Source: Myxococcales bacterium
GTDB taxonomy: Bacteria; Myxococcota_A; Polyangia; Haliangiales; Haliangiaceae
Length of the DNA: 64,000 bases
Direction of reading: 5' to 3'
Assembly: GCA_016720595.1 (NCBI GenBank)
Contig: JADKKI010000001.1
Coordinates: 1 to 64,000, forward strand
The notes under the pieces: generated by a model
The model's input: only the letters and a program-made list of their open reading frames with translations
Database searches by the model: none
Told to the model about the DNA's origin: nothing
Position numbers and translations under genes: made by a program
Part shown: in pieces, positions 25,973 to 35,378 of the stretch
Layout of the letters: each line of letters starts with the position of its first letter
Position numbering within the stretch: the stretch's first letter is position 1

Positions 25973-26710
25973 CTACGGAAGCGGGCCGCTGTAGTGCAGG
26001 AGGCGCAGCATGACCTTCGCTCCGTGAGCAGTCAGCAAGGCGACCAGCGCATCTTGATCGTCGAGTACGAGCGCGAGATCCGGGTGATGCGCGAACGGTC
26101 GCAGCGCCGCGAGCAAGGGAGCGGCGAACCGCGGGCGTGCGACCCGGAACAGCCGCGCGCCCGCAGGATCGAGCGCCGCGAACCCGACGGCCGCACAGGT
26201 CTCGTCGCGGAGCTGGCGGAGCACGAGGTGCGGACGGCGGCGCACCATCGCGAGCTGACCGCCGAGCATGCCGAGCGACCGCTCGAGATCGTCGTCGTCC
26301 TCGACGCTCACCGACAGCGGCGTGGCGTGGTCACCTGGTAGTTCGGGCAGGCGCGCCCATGGAAACCGGAGCGCGGTCGAGCGATGCGCAGGCTGCATGC
26401 CCAGCTGCTCGTAGACGCCGATCGCCGCCGATTCCGGTGGCGCATCGAGGTGCCACTCGCGGACGCCCGCGCTCCGCAGCGCCGCCGCCGCGGCGAGCAT
26501 CAGCGGCAGGTTCGTATCGTCCGCGCGCGGCGCAGTGACGAGGTCGCGCACGTAGCCGATCGCACCGAGCGGCTGGATCCTCACGTAGCCGGCGACGGTG
26601 CCATCGCGCTCCGCGATCAGCGTTCCACGGAGGGGCGGTGCGGCGATCCCGAGGCCGCGGCACAGGGTGGCCACGGCGGCGAGGTCGGCGGCGAGAGCAG
26701 GGCGGATCAC
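25973..26710 (-). CDS. GNAT-fold acetyltransferase-like protein
   Basis: 245 residues. The N-terminal 120 resemble a GNAT N-acetyltransferase ([58 protein letters not shown]). The C-terminal half has no clear match but resembles a second, degenerate copy. GTG start; TATGAT sits just 3 nt before it. Substrate unknown. It runs toward the aldo/keto reductase gene in the same direction. Confidence 0.7.
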   Translation of the reverse strand: MIRPALAADLAAVATLCRGLGIAAPPLRGTLIAERDGTVAGYVRIQPLGAIGYVRDLVTAPRADDTNLPLMLAAAAALRSAGVREWHLDAPPESAAIGVYEQLGMQPAHRSTALRFPWARLPELPGDHATPLSVSVEDDDDLERSLGMLGGQLAMVRRRPHLVLRQLRDETCAAVGFAALDPAGARLFRVARPRFAAPLLAALRPFAHHPDLALVLDDQDALVALLTAHGAKVMLRLLHYSGPLP

Positions 26711-26768
26711 GAGATCATAACCGCCCCGTGCCGCACGAGATTCCCGTCGGCGTCAGCGCATCACCGCA

Positions 26769-27551
26769 TCACCGCATCATGGCGACGCCGCCGCTCTCGC
26801 GGGCCAGCGTCTGCAGCAGCTGGGCGTCCTGATCGATGCCGAGGCCCACGGTGTCGAACCGCACGCCGCGCTGCATCTCCGAGCGCGCGTTGCGCAGGAG
26901 CGAGTCCGCGCCACCTCCGGTGTTCGCGAGGCCATCCGACAGCAAGATGATCCGCGCGCCGCCGATCTGGTACGCGAGCTCGAGCGCCGGGACCGCGGCG
27001 GTGGAGCCGCCGGTCTTGATCCCGCGGATGAACGCCTCGACGCCCGCGCGCGTGCGGGGCTCGAGCACGACCATCTGCGGCGAGAGGGCCTGCAGCGAAT
27101 CATCGAACCAGATGATGTTGAAGCGGGTGCCATCGGGCATCGCGCGCAGCGTACCGATCAGCTCCTGCTGCGCGGCCTCGAGCTTCGATGGCAGCGGGCT
27201 GCCGGCGGCCGCGTTGACGAGCGATCCGCCAAGCCCCGCGAGCACCGCGCCGGTCTTCGACATGCCGACCTGCGAGCCCGCGAACCCGGCCGACACGCCG
27301 CTCATCGAGCCGGATCGATCGAGCACGAACACGACGTCCTGCGCGCCGTCGAGGGGCACGCCGAAGAACTGCACGTGGACCGAGACCTCGGCGTACGCAG
27401 CGCCGCTGGTTCCGCCGCCTCCGCCGCCACCTCCGCCGACCATCACCGGCGTGGGAGCGATCCCGATCATCCCGCGACCGTTCAGACCGAACTGCCCGGT
27501 GCATGCAGTGGCGGCCAGGGCGAAGGCGAACGAGGCAAGGCGAAGCGACAT
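26769..27551 (-). CDS. Lipoprotein with von Willebrand factor A domain
   Basis: 260 residues. Lipoprotein signal (FAFALAATAC), an N-terminal part with a GGGGGGGGG run, then a VWA domain with a complete MIDAS site: VVFVLDRSGSMSG, the Thr-equivalent region in GTRFNIIWFDD, and ILLSDGLANTG. It probably binds a protein ligand through a divalent metal in the envelope. The start at 27551 is fixed by the signal peptide; the leader is about 50 nt from the AACTACGC element. Confidence 0.88.
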   Translation of the reverse strand: MSLRLASFAFALAATACTGQFGLNGRGMIGIAPTPVMVGGGGGGGGGTSGAAYAEVSVHVQFFGVPLDGAQDVVFVLDRSGSMSGVSAGFAGSQVGMSKTGAVLAGLGGSLVNAAAGSPLPSKLEAAQQELIGTLRAMPDGTRFNIIWFDDSLQALSPQMVVLEPRTRAGVEAFIRGIKTGGSTAAVPALELAYQIGGARIILLSDGLANTGGGADSLLRNARSEMQRGVRFDTVGLGIDQDAQLLQTLARESGGVAMMR

Positions 27552-27906
27552 GGGGGGAGGCTCTCGCAAGAGCGAGGCCACCTCGCTGGGTGCAACAATC
27601 CGCGTAGTTACGCGGGAGGCTCTCCAGCATTCGAGCGGGTGTGGTGTGGTGCTCGTGAAGCCTGGTTCACGGGTGAGGCAGACATACATCCATCGCAGAG
27701 GGGACGCGCGTCCCGAGCGCGTCGACGAAGGCAGATGGGTTGGCAGGGCGTGGCGCGAGGTCGCGGATCCTGGTGATGCACACGGGCTTGATGCAGTTGG
27801 GGCGCGGTGTCACTGACGGACGACGACGAGCGGGCGGCGGATACTCCTTTCCGGGACAGCTACTTCGATCGGCCATTCGCGCGCCCTGTTCAGTCCACGA
27901 TGTAGG
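27552..27906. promoter_or_regulatory. 355-bp gene-free stretch upstream of the VWA lipoprotein
   Basis: No convincing gene. CCGCGTA-GT-TACGCGG (27600-27615) is a perfect 7-bp-arm inverted repeat containing AACTACGC on the minus strand, 50 nt upstream of the VWA start. The same GTAACTACGCG occurs upstream of the 53728-54270 gene. The remaining part toward SlyX shows nothing clear. Confidence 0.45.
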
Positions 27907-28110
27907 TCAGTAGTGCGGTGGCTTCTCGTTCTGCCCACCGAGCGTCGGCTCACCGCTACGGATGGTCTGCTTGATCTCCGCGAGCTCGCGCTCGGTCTTG
28001 ACCAGGCGATCCCCGAGCTCGCGAACGTGGGTATCGAGGTCGCGGATCAGCCGCTCCTGGTAGGCGAGCTTGATCTCGAGATCCAGCAAGTGCTCAGCGT
28101 GGTCGCTCAC
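27907..28110 (-). CDS. slyX: SlyX-family protein
   Basis: 67 residues from the GTG at 28110 (an ATG at 28140 would add 10). Short coiled coil, LLDLEIKLAYQERLIRDLD followed by heptads to RSGEPTLGG and a C-terminal PPHY, the SlyX signature. SlyX function is undefined; family members are short cytosolic coiled-coil proteins. Divergent from the acetate kinase gene. Confidence 0.8.
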   Translation of the reverse strand: MSDHAEHLLDLEIKLAYQERLIRDLDTHVRELGDRLVKTERELAEIKQTIRSGEPTLGGQNEKPPHY

Positions 28111-28148
28111 GGCCTTACCGTAGCCGAGATCCGCTAGCATGCGGGTCG

Positions 28149-29942
28149 ATGAAGGTCCTCGTCGTCAACGTCGGATCCACCTCGGTCAAGTACAACCTCT
28201 ACGAGATGGACACCGAAGAGCGGTTGGCCATGGGCCGCGCCGAGCGCATGGGCACGCCGGACGCCGTGCACATTCACGAGAACGGTCAGGTGAGGGTGGA
28301 TGGTTCGAGCGTGACCAACGCGATGCGCGCGATCCTCGAACATCTGACACGCCCCGGTGGGCCGCTGCCCGATCCAAGCGCCCTCGGCGCCGTCGGGCAT
28401 CGTGTCGTCCATGGTGGCGAGCAGCTGATCGCGCCGACGCGAATCGACGAGAAGACGCTGGCGATCATCGACGAGTGCGCCAGGTTCGCGCCGCTGCACA
28501 ACCCGGTCAACGCCGCGGGCATCCGCGCCGCACGCGAGGTGTTCCCGAACGTGCCGCACGTCGCCGTGTTCGACACTGCGTTCCACGCCCAGCTGCCGCC
28601 CCACGCGTTCACCTATGCGGTCCCGCAGGAGCTCTATACGAAGCGCGGCGTCCGCCGGTACGGCTTCCACGGGCCGAGCCATCAGTTCATGGCGCTGTCG
28701 GCAGCCGAGCACCTGAAGACCGATCTCTCCCGCCTGAAGCTCGTCACCTGCCACCTCGGCGGTGGCGCGAGCATCGCCGCGATCGACGGGGGCGTCTCGG
28801 TCGAGACCTCGATGGGGATGACGCCGCTCGAAGGTCTCGTGATGGGCACGCGCTGCGGCGATCTCGATCCGGCGATCCCGATCCTGCTCGCGCGCGATGG
28901 GATGGATGTCGACGCGATCGATCGGTTGCTGAACCGCGAGTCCGGGCTCGCCGGCCTGTCGGGGCGCGGCGCAGACTTCCGCGATATCGAGACCGCGGCC
29001 AACGGCGGCGATGTTCGTGCGCGGCTCACGATCGACGTGTTCGTCCACCGGATCCGCAAGTACATCGGCGCGTATGCCGCCGTGCTCGGCGGCGCCGACG
29101 CGATCGTGTTCACGGGTGGGATCGGCGAGAACGCCGCGGCCGTGCGCAGCCGTGTGTGCGAGGGGCTGGTCTACATGGGCCTGGCGCTCGACGAGGAAGC
29201 GAATCGCACGAAACGTGCATCGGAGCACGGCGGCGTCGTCGAGGTGTCCGCCTCGCGCTCGCCGACCAAGGTGCTCGTGGTTCGCACCGACGAGGAGCGC
29301 ATGATCGCGCGTGAGGCGATGCGGTGCGTGTCCGGATCGACGGGCGCGATCAGGAGCGTTCGAGCGCGGCCGATTCCGATCGGGGTGAGCGTGCGCCACG
29401 TCCACCTCAGCCGCGCGGATGCCGATGCGCTGTTCGGCGCGGGCTACGAGTTCACGAAGAAGCGCGACGTCACGCAGCCGGGGCAGTACGTGACGCGCGA
29501 GACGGTGGACGTGATCGGCCCCAAGGGCGAGCTGCGCAACGTGGCGATCATCGTGCCGCTACGCAAGCAATCGCAGGTCGAGCTCGCGAAGACCGATGCG
29601 TTCACGCTCGGGGTATCGCCTCCGCTGCGCGAGAGCGGCAAGCTCGATGGCACCCCGGGCATCACGCTGCGTGGCCCCGCGGGGACGATCACCACGCCGA
29701 GTGGCGTGATCCTCGCGCACCGCCACGTCCACATGAGCCCGGCGCAGGCGCTCGACTACGGCGTGGCCGACAAGGATCTGATCCAGGTCCGGGTCGAGGG
29801 CGAGCGCGAGATGACGATGGGCGACGTGATCGTGCGAGTGAACCCCGAGTACACGCTCGACATGCACATCGACACCGACGAGGCGAACGCGGCGGGCCTC
29901 ACGAGTGACAGCGTGGTGGCGTTCGACGGGCTGCAGCGCTGA
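28149..29942 (+). CDS. Acetate kinase fused to PduL-type phosphate acyltransferase
   Basis: 597 residues with two complete enzymes. Residues 1-395 are acetate/propionate kinase: VVNVGSTSVKYNL, GHRVVHGGE, FDTAFHAQLP, YGFHGPSHQF, CHLGGGAS, GTRCGDLDP, FTGGIGENAA. After a short linker, residues from about 408 form PduL: IPIGVSVRHVHLS (zinc-binding His pair), GPKGELRNVAIIVPLRKQSQ, AHRHVHMSPAQA (second His cluster) and LDMHIDTDEANAAGL. Together they would interconvert acetyl-CoA (or propionyl-CoA), acetyl phosphate and acetate with ATP. TAGCAT (28135-28140) ends 8 nt before the ATG. Normally the two enzymes are separate and PduL often belongs to microcompartments; no shell genes are nearby. Confidence 0.93.
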   Translation: MKVLVVNVGSTSVKYNLYEMDTEERLAMGRAERMGTPDAVHIHENGQVRVDGSSVTNAMRAILEHLTRPGGPLPDPSALGAVGHRVVHGGEQLIAPTRIDEKTLAIIDECARFAPLHNPVNAAGIRAAREVFPNVPHVAVFDTAFHAQLPPHAFTYAVPQELYTKRGVRRYGFHGPSHQFMALSAAEHLKTDLSRLKLVTCHLGGGASIAAIDGGVSVETSMGMTPLEGLVMGTRCGDLDPAIPILLARDGMDVDAIDRLLNRESGLAGLSGRGADFRDIETAANGGDVRARLTIDVFVHRIRKYIGAYAAVLGGADAIVFTGGIGENAAAVRSRVCEGLVYMGLALDEEANRTKRASEHGGVVEVSASRSPTKVLVVRTDEERMIAREAMRCVSGSTGAIRSVRARPIPIGVSVRHVHLSRADADALFGAGYEFTKKRDVTQPGQYVTRETVDVIGPKGELRNVAIIVPLRKQSQVELAKTDAFTLGVSPPLRESGKLDGTPGITLRGPAGTITTPSGVILAHRHVHMSPAQALDYGVADKDLIQVRVEGEREMTMGDVIVRVNPEYTLDMHIDTDEANAAGLTSDSVVAFDGLQR

Positions 29943-30045
29943 GTAGCCCCGTGTGCACCGGCGTGTCCATCGAGACGCAGGCACGGTCAAGTACCAGAAT
30001 CGTCTGGCCTGTTGCCCAGGCGCAGCGGTTGCAATCCCTCGAGGG

Positions 30046-31140
30046 ATGTCCCACGAGCTTCGCCCGCAGATCGTCGCTCCGACCCACCCCCACCTCACCC
30101 GCATGATCCTCGCCGGCCTCGGCTGCGCGATGGTCGGCGGCGCGCTCGTGGTCGCGGCGCGGCCGGTGCCTGTGGTCCAGGAGCCCGCTGCCGCGATCCA
30201 GATCACCGAGACGATCGCCGTACCGATGTCGGTGCCCGTGGTGATGCGCCAGGAGCCGCCTCCGGTGGCGGCGACGCGCGAGCTCTCGCTCGTGCTACGG
30301 GCGGGAGGCGCGACGTACATGAAGCTCGCTTCGCTCGGGGACGACGCGGGCGCAGAGGCGATGCCGCGTCACGGCAAAGCAGTGCTCACGGAGGATGACT
30401 ATGTGACCTCGGCCGTTGCGAGCGTGCTCGACGCCGACGTGCCGCTCTCGCATCGCCAGTGGCTCGGCAAGCGCGTCGTCGTCGATGGCACGTGCAGCGC
30501 GAACGTCACCGGGTTCGCGGTGATCGCGCGGCTCACCGGCGACCCTGGCTACGCGGGGATCGAGAACACGGACAACTGGACCGCCGTCAGCACGATGCAA
30601 CATGGGGCGAAGCTCCTCGCCGCCAAGCTCGACAACTGCGCCGGTGGCACGTACGCACGGGACGCCGCGCTCCCCGCGATCCTCGTGCCGCAGGAGATCG
30701 AGGATGCACCGCTCGCCGCCGCAGCCACCAAGGCGATCAAGGCGAGCGCCGCGACCCGAAGCGCGCAGACCGAGTGGGAGACCGCAGAGCAGAAGGGCAC
30801 CTGGTACGAAGCGGAAGGGATGACGACGAGCGTGCAGGTGCTCCGCCACCCGCGGACCGGCACCACCTGGGTCTCGGTGCACCTCTACTACGGCGGTGGT
30901 TGCGGTCTGCCGAACTTGAGCGTGTGGGGGCTCTATCGCGCCAACGCCGATGGCAAGCTGACGCAGGTCAAGTCCTCGCTCGGCGAGCTGATCACGATCG
31001 AGAAGCTCGTGGATCTCGACGGCGACGGTGAGCTCGAGGTGATCGGGCGCCCGTGGCTCGGGACCGAGCGCGCCGTGCAGCGGATCGACGGAGCGGGCCT
31101 GCAGGATCTCTCGCTGCCGTTCTACTTCTGCCCGTGCTGA
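30046..31140 (+). CDS. Membrane-anchored or secreted protein with calcium-loop-like motif
   Basis: 364 residues. A hydrophobic segment near residue 17-40 (MILAGLGCAMVGGALVVAA) acts as signal or anchor. The body has no recognised domain; it contains VVDGTCSANVTGFAVIARL, paired cysteines and, near the C-terminus, VDLDGDGELEV, a DxDxDG-type calcium loop. The start ATG 30046 follows a GAGGG Shine-Dalgarno sequence; the frame is open further upstream but not protein-like. Spacer 29943-30045 shows nothing clear. Confidence 0.65.
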   Translation: MSHELRPQIVAPTHPHLTRMILAGLGCAMVGGALVVAARPVPVVQEPAAAIQITETIAVPMSVPVVMRQEPPPVAATRELSLVLRAGGATYMKLASLGDDAGAEAMPRHGKAVLTEDDYVTSAVASVLDADVPLSHRQWLGKRVVVDGTCSANVTGFAVIARLTGDPGYAGIENTDNWTAVSTMQHGAKLLAAKLDNCAGGTYARDAALPAILVPQEIEDAPLAAAATKAIKASAATRSAQTEWETAEQKGTWYEAEGMTTSVQVLRHPRTGTTWVSVHLYYGGGCGLPNLSVWGLYRANADGKLTQVKSSLGELITIEKLVDLDGDGELEVIGRPWLGTERAVQRIDGAGLQDLSLPFYFCPC

Positions 31141-31159
31141 GGCCGCGTATGCTCGGGGC

Positions 31160-31948
31160 GTGCAGATCGATGTCCTGACCAGTGGGATCTGGCAGACCAC
31201 CACCACCATCCTCTCGCATGCTGGCACCTGCGTCGTCGTCGATCCGGCGTACTTCCCTCGCGAGCTTGCCGCGATCGCTGCGAGGGTGGCGGAGCTTGGC
31301 CGTGCGGAGGCCGTCGTGTTCACCCACGGGCACTGGGATCACGTGATGGGCCACACCGCGCTGCCGGACGCGCCGGTCTGGCTGCATCGCGGGTTGGCGG
31401 AGGCGATCGCGGGTGGTGATCCGCGCGCGGCGCGCTATCTCGAGGATGCGCGCGAGTTCGATTCTCGGTGGTACGTGCCACGGCCGGCGGGGCACCGCTG
31501 GCCCACGACGTTGTGCGGTCTGGGCGATGGCGAGCGCGTGGAGCTCGGGGCGATTGCCGTGCGTGCGCTCGATCTCCCCGGTCACAGCCCCGATGGGCTC
31601 GGCCTGGTGGTCGAGGACGTGCTGCTCGTCGGCGACTATCTGTCCCCATGCGAGATCCCGTTCGTCGACGATCCGGCCGCGTACCGCCGCACGCTGCAGC
31701 GGCTGATCGATCTGCTCGGGCGTGACCTGCGCGAGGTGATCCCCGGGCACGGGCCGCGCCTGACCGCCGCCGAGGCCCTCGCGATCGCACGCGCGGATCT
31801 CGCCTACCTCGAGAAGCTGATCGCGACCGGGCACCGGCGCGATGTGGCCGGGGCACGCGCGATCGAGCTGCCGCGCGCCGCGGACGTCGTCGGGATGAGC
31901 GACCACCATCGCGATAACTGCGCGAAGGTCGGCATCGCGTTACGCTAG
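31160..31948 (+). CDS. Metallo-beta-lactamase-fold hydrolase
   Basis: 262 residues. MBL fold with VFTHGHWDHVMG (HxHxDH), the third His in LPGHSPDGLGL, the bridging Asp in VLLVGDYLSP and the last His in VIPGHGPR, so a dinuclear metal site is intact. Substrate unknown; glyoxalase II-like and lactonase-like members share this pattern. GTG start; TATGCT (31148-31153) ends 6 nt before it. The next gene begins 3 bp after its stop but has its own TANNNT box. Confidence 0.9.
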   Translation: MQIDVLTSGIWQTTTTILSHAGTCVVVDPAYFPRELAAIAARVAELGRAEAVVFTHGHWDHVMGHTALPDAPVWLHRGLAEAIAGGDPRAARYLEDAREFDSRWYVPRPAGHRWPTTLCGLGDGERVELGAIAVRALDLPGHSPDGLGLVVEDVLLVGDYLSPCEIPFVDDPAAYRRTLQRLIDLLGRDLREVIPGHGPRLTAAEALAIARADLAYLEKLIATGHRRDVAGARAIELPRAADVVGMSDHHRDNCAKVGIALR

Positions 31949-31951
31949 GGC

Positions 31952-32665
31952 ATGCTGCGCAAGATCGTGCTGGTCAGTGTCGCGCTCGCGACGGCTCCTC
32001 CGGCGATGGCGGGGCCGTGTGCCATCGAGCCGTTCGGGCCGGTGCCGATCTCGAACGGGACCGTGGCGATCGTGGAGGGCGGCGGCGTGATCGTCGCGCA
32101 GGAGATCGGTGGCTTCGGGCGGGGCAACACCAATACGGCGGCCGAGCAACCGGGCTGGCGGTTCAAGGACGTCAACACGCTCAAGCGGCCACAGATCAAG
32201 ACGCTCGCGCCGGGGCTCGCGGTCTACCAGCTGCCGGCCGGCGGCGGCGGGACCTTGACCCTGGTCGATGACGACGGGAAGACCGTGTTCTCGTTCAAGC
32301 GCGCGCTCGCGGCGCGCGACGAGCTCCCGGCACCGAAGCTCCGCAAGGTGACCGCGCAGACGAGCGTCGCCACGAGCCCACGCTCGGTCACATCGAGCTG
32401 GGTCACCGCGACGTTCGAACCCGCCCCCGCGGATGCGGTGATCCTCGTGGTCTACGACGTGAGTGGCACCGCGGGTCCGGTGGCGCTGTCGTGGGGGCGC
32501 GTCACCGGTGGCGCGAAGGACAGCGTGGTCTACCAGTCGGGCGGGCGCTGCAGGCCGTCGATCCCGGGCCTGGTCTCGCCGTCGAAGGGCGGCAAGGTGC
32601 AGCTCGCATGGGTCGACAGCTCGGGGCGGGTGTCCCCGATGTCCAAGCCGATCAAGGTCAACTGA
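31952..32665 (+). CDS. Secreted protein of unknown function
   Basis: 237 residues with a cleavable signal peptide (cleavage expected after APPAMA). Beta-rich mature part, few cysteines, no recognised domain. TACGCT (31941-31946), located inside the end of the MBL gene, ends 5 nt before the ATG. Its stop overlaps the convergent membrane-protein gene by 8 bp. Confidence 0.65.
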   Translation: MLRKIVLVSVALATAPPAMAGPCAIEPFGPVPISNGTVAIVEGGGVIVAQEIGGFGRGNTNTAAEQPGWRFKDVNTLKRPQIKTLAPGLAVYQLPAGGGGTLTLVDDDGKTVFSFKRALAARDELPAPKLRKVTAQTSVATSPRSVTSSWVTATFEPAPADAVILVVYDVSGTAGPVALSWGRVTGGAKDSVVYQSGGRCRPSIPGLVSPSKGGKVQLAWVDSSGRVSPMSKPIKVN

Positions 32666-33275
32666 CGATCCGCGCTTCAGGCATCGGGATCGGCTCCTCG
32701 AACCGCTTGCGGGCTTCGGTCTGCTCGCGGCCGAGGTAGCCGCCGGCGGCGAACACCATCAGGCTCGCGGCACCGAGCGAGACGGTGGCGCCCCACATGC
32801 CCTCCGGATCGAACGCGAGGAGTGCGCTCCAGCCGAGGGCGACCACAGCATGCGCGACGCATCCGCCGGCGATCGCGCGCTCACTCCAGCTCGCGGCCCA
32901 CGCCTTGCGCACGAGATAGACGAGGAGCGCGAGGAACCCAGCACCGAGGACGAGGCCGACCCCAGCCCCGGCATCGGCACCGATCCACAGGGCGATGTAC
33001 GTGAGGATCGAGGTGATGTAGAGCGTCATCAGCACCACGAACCAGCTCTCACGCGTGCGATGCAGCGTGGCGAACCCGATCACGGCGACGGCGATCCCGC
33101 CGAGGTAGAGGCCGTAGGTCGGTGGGAACTGGATCGGCGCCATCGGATCGCCGCACACCCGCAGCGTGGGGAGGAACAGGCAAGCGAACAGCATCCATCC
33201 CGAGATCCCGAGGACGCCGCGGCGGCGGACCCGAGGAGGTTCGGTGGGTTCCGCAGGGGCCGAGGCTTCGCTCAT
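32658..33275 (-). CDS. Five- to six-helix membrane protein of unknown function
   Basis: 205 residues from the ATG at 33275. A cytosolic Pro/Arg-rich N-terminus is followed by hydrophobic segments (GWMLFACLFLPTLRVC, YGLYLGGIAVAVIGF, WFVVLMTLYITSILTYI, GLVLGAGFLALLVYLV, AHAVVALGWSALLAF, LGAASLMVFAAGGYL). No family recognised. TAGATT (33288-33283, minus) ends 7 nt before the start. Confidence 0.75.
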   Translation of the reverse strand: MSEASAPAEPTEPPRVRRRGVLGISGWMLFACLFLPTLRVCGDPMAPIQFPPTYGLYLGGIAVAVIGFATLHRTRESWFVVLMTLYITSILTYIALWIGADAGAGVGLVLGAGFLALLVYLVRKAWAASWSERAIAGGCVAHAVVALGWSALLAFDPEGMWGATVSLGAASLMVFAAGGYLGREQTEARKRFEEPIPMPEARIVS

Positions 33276-33343
33276 CACCCCCAATCTACCAACGACGGGG
33301 TGGCAACGCGCGGCAGATCGCGCGCCGGTGGCACAATCGGCCC

Positions 33344-34426
33344 GTGAACGAGCTCCCCGCAGGCCGCCGCGTCGTTGTCTCCGAGCTAGGCGAACAGCCC
33401 CTCGATGCGATCGTCAACCACACGTCGCTGGTCGACATGCCGGCGCCCGATCCACGCACGCTCGATCCCCGCGACGTGATCATCGAGATCAAGAGTGCGG
33501 CGATCAACTGGGTCGATCTGCTGATGACGAGCGGCCAGTACCAGCATCCGCCCAAGCCGCCATACACGCCGGGCCTCGAGTACGCAGGCGTGGTGGTGTG
33601 GGCGGGGCCCGAGGCGAAGCACGCGGTCGGCACGCGCGTACTGAACGATGGCTTCCTCTCGGGGCCGCGCTCGCTCGGCGCGTACCAGGCCTATGGCGGG
33701 TTCGCATCGTACGGCGTGGCGCCCACCGAGGCCGTGCACCCGATCCCTGGTGCGCTGAGCTTCGATCAGGCGTGCAACCTCCTCGGGAACTACGAGACCG
33801 CCTATCACTGTCTGGTCACGCGCGGCCGGCTCGCGGCGGGTGAGACCGTGCTGATCCACGGGGCCAGCGGAGGCACCGGCCTCGCCGCCGTGCACCTCGC
33901 GAAGCTCATCGGTGCACGGGTGATCGCCACCGGGCGCTCGGAGGCGAAGCTCGCGGTCGTCGCCGCGCAGGGGGCGGATCACGTGATCCAGGGTCCGTTC
34001 CGCGACCAGGTCAAGGCGCTGACCGACGGCAAGGGCGCCGACGTGGTCTACGACGGTGTTGGTGGCGAGATCTCGCTCGAGAGCCTGCGCTGCGTCCGGT
34101 TCGGAGCGCGCTACCTGATCGTCGGCTGGGCGGCCACGCCGTTCGTGGCGCACGGCAAGGGTGGGCGAGGCGCGCCGAACGCCAACGTCCTGCCCACCAA
34201 CTTGATCATGATGAAGGGCCTCGACGTGCTCGGCTGTCCGACGGTGATCTCCACCGTCAACGATCCTTCGCTCCGCGCCCCACGGCTCGCGCAGGTGTTC
34301 GCATGGGCGGCCTCCGGCGCGATCACGCCGTACGTGTCGCGCACGGCTCCGCTCGCGGACTACATGGCCGCGATGCGAGCGAAGTGGAGCGGCGAGGTCG
34401 TGGGAGGCAGCGTCCTCCGTCCGTGA
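33344..34426 (+). CDS. Quinone oxidoreductase-like zinc-independent medium-chain dehydrogenase
   Basis: 360 residues, MDR superfamily. GroES-like N-terminal domain (INWVDLLMTSGQYQ, PPYTPGLEYAGVVVWAG) and Rossmann domain with IHGASGGTGLAAVHLAKLIG and GADVVYDGVGGE. No structural zinc cysteines, matching NADPH:quinone reductase-like members. GTG start, chosen from the family N-terminus; the CACAAT before it is a weak -10 match. A strong hairpin lies 5 bp after the stop. Confidence 0.9.
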   Translation: MNELPAGRRVVVSELGEQPLDAIVNHTSLVDMPAPDPRTLDPRDVIIEIKSAAINWVDLLMTSGQYQHPPKPPYTPGLEYAGVVVWAGPEAKHAVGTRVLNDGFLSGPRSLGAYQAYGGFASYGVAPTEAVHPIPGALSFDQACNLLGNYETAYHCLVTRGRLAAGETVLIHGASGGTGLAAVHLAKLIGARVIATGRSEAKLAVVAAQGADHVIQGPFRDQVKALTDGKGADVVYDGVGGEISLESLRCVRFGARYLIVGWAATPFVAHGKGGRGAPNANVLPTNLIMMKGLDVLGCPTVISTVNDPSLRAPRLAQVFAWAASGAITPYVSRTAPLADYMAAMRAKWSGEVVGGSVLRP

Positions 34427-34431
34427 TGCAA

Positions 34432-34449
34432 GCCCCACGAACGTGGGGC
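34432..34449 (+). terminator. Perfect inverted repeat after the quinone-reductase-like gene
   Basis: GCCCCACG-AA-CGTGGGGC: 8-bp GC-rich arms with a 2-nt spacer, starting 5 bp after the stop codon and ending 33 bp before the next start. No U tract follows, so it may be a terminator of the T-less kind or an operator for the downstream gene. Confidence 0.5.
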
Positions 34450-34481
34450 GCGCAGCAACGCGACGGCGTAGTATTCACAAC

Positions 34482-35378
34482 ATGATCCGCCTCGCTCCCT
34501 CGCTCGTGATGATCGCAGGCCTTGGTGCCCTCACGGGGACCGCCCGCGCCGACAGCGTGTTCGATGTCTGCAAGGGCGAGTCGAAGACCGCCGTGGCCGG
34601 CACCGGCAAGCCCTCGATCGCGGTCGTCTATCTCGGGGACTTCCCGGTCACGACGACGCCGCAGATGCGCAACGCCGTGGCGGCGCCGATCGCCACCGCG
34701 GAGAAGGCGAAGATCGTCCCGGCGAAGGACGTCGAGGCCGCGAAGAAGCTCGTCGACGACAAGAAGTGGAACGACAAGAGCGATGCCTGCGGGCAGGCCC
34801 CGTCCTTGGTCGCCGTGCTCGGGCAGAAGCATCCGAACCTCTCGACCGCCACCGCGACGATCACCTGCGACGGTGCCGCGGCGTGTGTGCTCAACGTCGA
34901 TCTCGAGCGCCACGGCCGGCGCAGCGCGGAGCGGTGGGTGCGGTACTCGGTGGCGCTGCCCGCGGGCAAGCCAACGGTGGCGGGGATCCAGAGCGCGGCC
35001 GCGAAGCTCGTCGCGAAGGGCGCGCCGCCGGATGCGCCGACCGCCGGCCTCGCGGTCGCGGAGCTACCGGAGGGCGTGGTCACGGTGCGCAGCGACGTCG
35101 ATGGTTCTCTCGAGTCCGATCGGATCATGGAGGGCAATCCAGCGTTCGCGGCGTGCGCCCCGAAGGGTCGCAAGAAGCACGACATCCGCGGCTACTACGC
35201 GGAGTGGAAGCTCTCGGCGAAGGGCAATCCGTTCCAGGCGCTGGTCAAGCCGTTCGCCGGCCGTGATCCCGCCGACGAGGTCGCCGCCGAGTGCCTGAAG
35301 AAGGCGCTCGAGGCGACGCAGCTGCGGTGCCCGCGCGATGGCAAGAACGTCACCGTGAAGACCGCGATCTGTCTGTGA
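34482..35378 (+). CDS. Secreted protein with Cys-containing C-terminal domain
   Basis: 298 residues, signal peptide (cleavage expected after TARA). Residues 35-130 hold Lys-rich repeats around EKAKIVPAKDVEAAKKLVDD. The C-terminal 120 residues (CAPKGRKKHDIRGYYAEW, AAECLKKALEATQLRCP) faintly resemble the TonB-C/AgmX-type domains of Myxococcota, which is an inference only. TAGTAT (34469-34474) ends 7 nt before the ATG. Its TGA overlaps the GTG of the next gene (GTGA). Confidence 0.65.
   Translation: MIRLAPSLVMIAGLGALTGTARADSVFDVCKGESKTAVAGTGKPSIAVVYLGDFPVTTTPQMRNAVAAPIATAEKAKIVPAKDVEAAKKLVDDKKWNDKSDACGQAPSLVAVLGQKHPNLSTATATITCDGAAACVLNVDLERHGRRSAERWVRYSVALPAGKPTVAGIQSAAAKLVAKGAPPDAPTAGLAVAELPEGVVTVRSDVDGSLESDRIMEGNPAFAACAPKGRKKHDIRGYYAEWKLSAKGNPFQALVKPFAGRDPADEVAAECLKKALEATQLRCPRDGKNVTVKTAICL

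Noticed and set aside
28149..29942. A bacterial microcompartment locus, because PduL is present.
   Set aside because: No shell (BMC-domain) or signature enzyme genes occur, and PduL lacks an N-terminal encapsulation peptide because it is fused behind acetate kinase.
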